Shown here piece by piece: positions 34,547 to 34,894 of a stretch of 34,894 nucleotides of DNA. Numbering within the stretch: the first letter of the stretch is position 1; every line of letters begins with the position of its first letter. The notes beneath the pieces are model-generated. The model was not told the origin of the DNA. It did not search any database and saw only the letters and a list, made by a program, of their open reading frames with translations. Made by a program: the position numbers and the translations under genes. Source of the stretch: Planctomycetaceae bacterium. Its GTDB lineage: Bacteria > Planctomycetota > Planctomycetia > Planctomycetales > Planctomycetaceae. Where the stretch lies: contig JAGQQG010000059.1 of the NCBI GenBank assembly GCA_020426325.1, positions 1-34,894 on the forward strand, written 5' to 3'.

Positions 34547-34894
34547 TCAGTTGCCTGACTCCAGCTTGTAGTCCACTCCCTCTTGAGGCACACCACTCTG
34601 GACTGACAGCTCAAAGCCGCCTTCCATTGGATTCCGATACTTACCGCCAAGTTCATCCTTGCCTGGGTTTCCACCTTTCCCATCTTTGGGGATATAGGCA
34701 AAGGCGAGCTTATACTCTCCGGGAGCAATGCCATCACAAGCCTTGTACGTCGACCAGCAGTAGGTGCCGTCCTCTTGTGACTTTGTTTCAGCAAATGCCT
34801 CCATTCCACTCGTCGAGTTATATGCATAAATCACCACATTCTTGGTAGGCGTCCCATCAATTGTGATAGTACCGCTCACCGGAACGGTCTCGCT
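34547..34894 (-). CDS. partial secreted carboxypeptidase-regulatory-like protein (C-terminus)
   Basis: The last 115 residues of a protein whose start lies beyond the right edge; the frame is open to the window end (SETVPVSGTITIDGTP...). It resembles the small planctomycete proteins with a carboxypeptidase-regulatory-like (beta-sandwich) domain: VSGTITIDGTP, then AETKSQEDGTY, then GIAPGEYKLAF, a linker with ELGGKYRNP, and a final FELSVQSGV strand. Full-length relatives are usually lipoproteins of about 130-160 residues. No signal sequence can be seen here because of truncation. Function unknown. Confidence 0.75.
   Translation of the reverse strand, partial: SETVPVSGTITIDGTPTKNVVIYAYNSTSGMEAFAETKSQEDGTYCWSTYKACDGIAPGEYKLAFAYIPKDGKGGNPGKDELGGKYRNPMEGGFELSVQSGVPQEGVDYKLESGN

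Noticed and set aside
1-34894. CRISPR arrays, tRNA or rRNA genes, insertion sequences, phage genes, toxin-antitoxin pairs.
   Set aside because: No regularly spaced repeats, tRNA-like cloverleaf, transposase or integrase motif, or phage structural gene was seen on either strand.

Overview
The window looks like a piece of a planctomycete chromosome (class Planctomycetia; I cannot fix the genus). GC content is moderate to high. Typical of that group are the very large secreted PQQ-propeller/TPR protein, the secreted lamin-G-like and carboxypeptidase-regulatory-like proteins, the Gfo/Idh/MocA oxidoreductase next to a rhamnulokinase, the phytanoyl-CoA dioxygenase-like protein, the many small zinc-ribbon membrane proteins and the frequently weak Shine-Dalgarno sites. 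I see no rRNA, tRNA, CRISPR array, insertion sequence, phage module or replication origin. Gene assignments rest on reading motifs by eye; no database search was run.

Layout. 1-5858 (minus strand): a 1520-residue secreted propeller protein, then a DUF309 protein translationally coupled to a small membrane-anchored protein. 6078-9595 (plus): MFS transporter, short-chain dehydrogenase, secreted alpha/beta-hydrolase, DksA/TraR zinc-finger protein. 9605-10950 (minus): a proline-rich lipoprotein and an unrecognised 230-residue protein. 11368-12870 (plus): an exported transglutaminase-like protein. 12871-13594 is a 0.7-kb gene-free stretch with a run of hairpins ending in a strong terminator (candidate RNA) and a REP-like inverted pair. 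13595-15054 (plus): CDGSH iron-sulfur protein, zinc-ribbon membrane protein, medium-chain dehydrogenase. 15061-16819 (minus): hisB and hisC, with a small palindrome lying in frame inside hisC. 16891-20467 (minus): an ABC-2 permease, an ABC-exporter-like protein whose ATPase motifs are nearly all lost, and a SpoT/Mesh1-type HD hydrolase, joined by two GTGA stop/start overlaps. 20645-21223 (minus): acylphosphatase and csrA. 21621-27308 (plus): Gfo/Idh/MocA oxidoreductase, rhamnulokinase, ftsY, a degenerate receiver-like protein, a CxxC-less Mrp/ApbC ATPase and a DinB-family protein. 27303-28438 (minus): a DtxR/MntR-type regulator and a coupled pair of 71-residue zinc-ribbon membrane proteins. 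28744-31046 (plus): a PhyH-like dioxygenase and a secreted protein made of two copies of one domain. 31056-33660 (minus): a single-HKD phospholipase-D-like protein and a polytopic histidine-rich membrane protein with a TPR tail. 33661-34546 has no convincing gene. A truncated secreted planctomycete-type protein runs off the right edge.

How genes may work together. hisC-hisB are two histidine-biosynthesis steps in one unit. The oxidoreductase/rhamnulokinase pair suggests deoxysugar use. ftsY to dinB looks like a housekeeping operon. The most unusual unit is the coupled permease / ATPase-dead ABC protein / HD hydrolase cluster: an ABC architecture that apparently cannot hydrolyse ATP is kept intact beside a nucleotide hydrolase of the alarmone-hydrolase type. 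Any joint function is inference.
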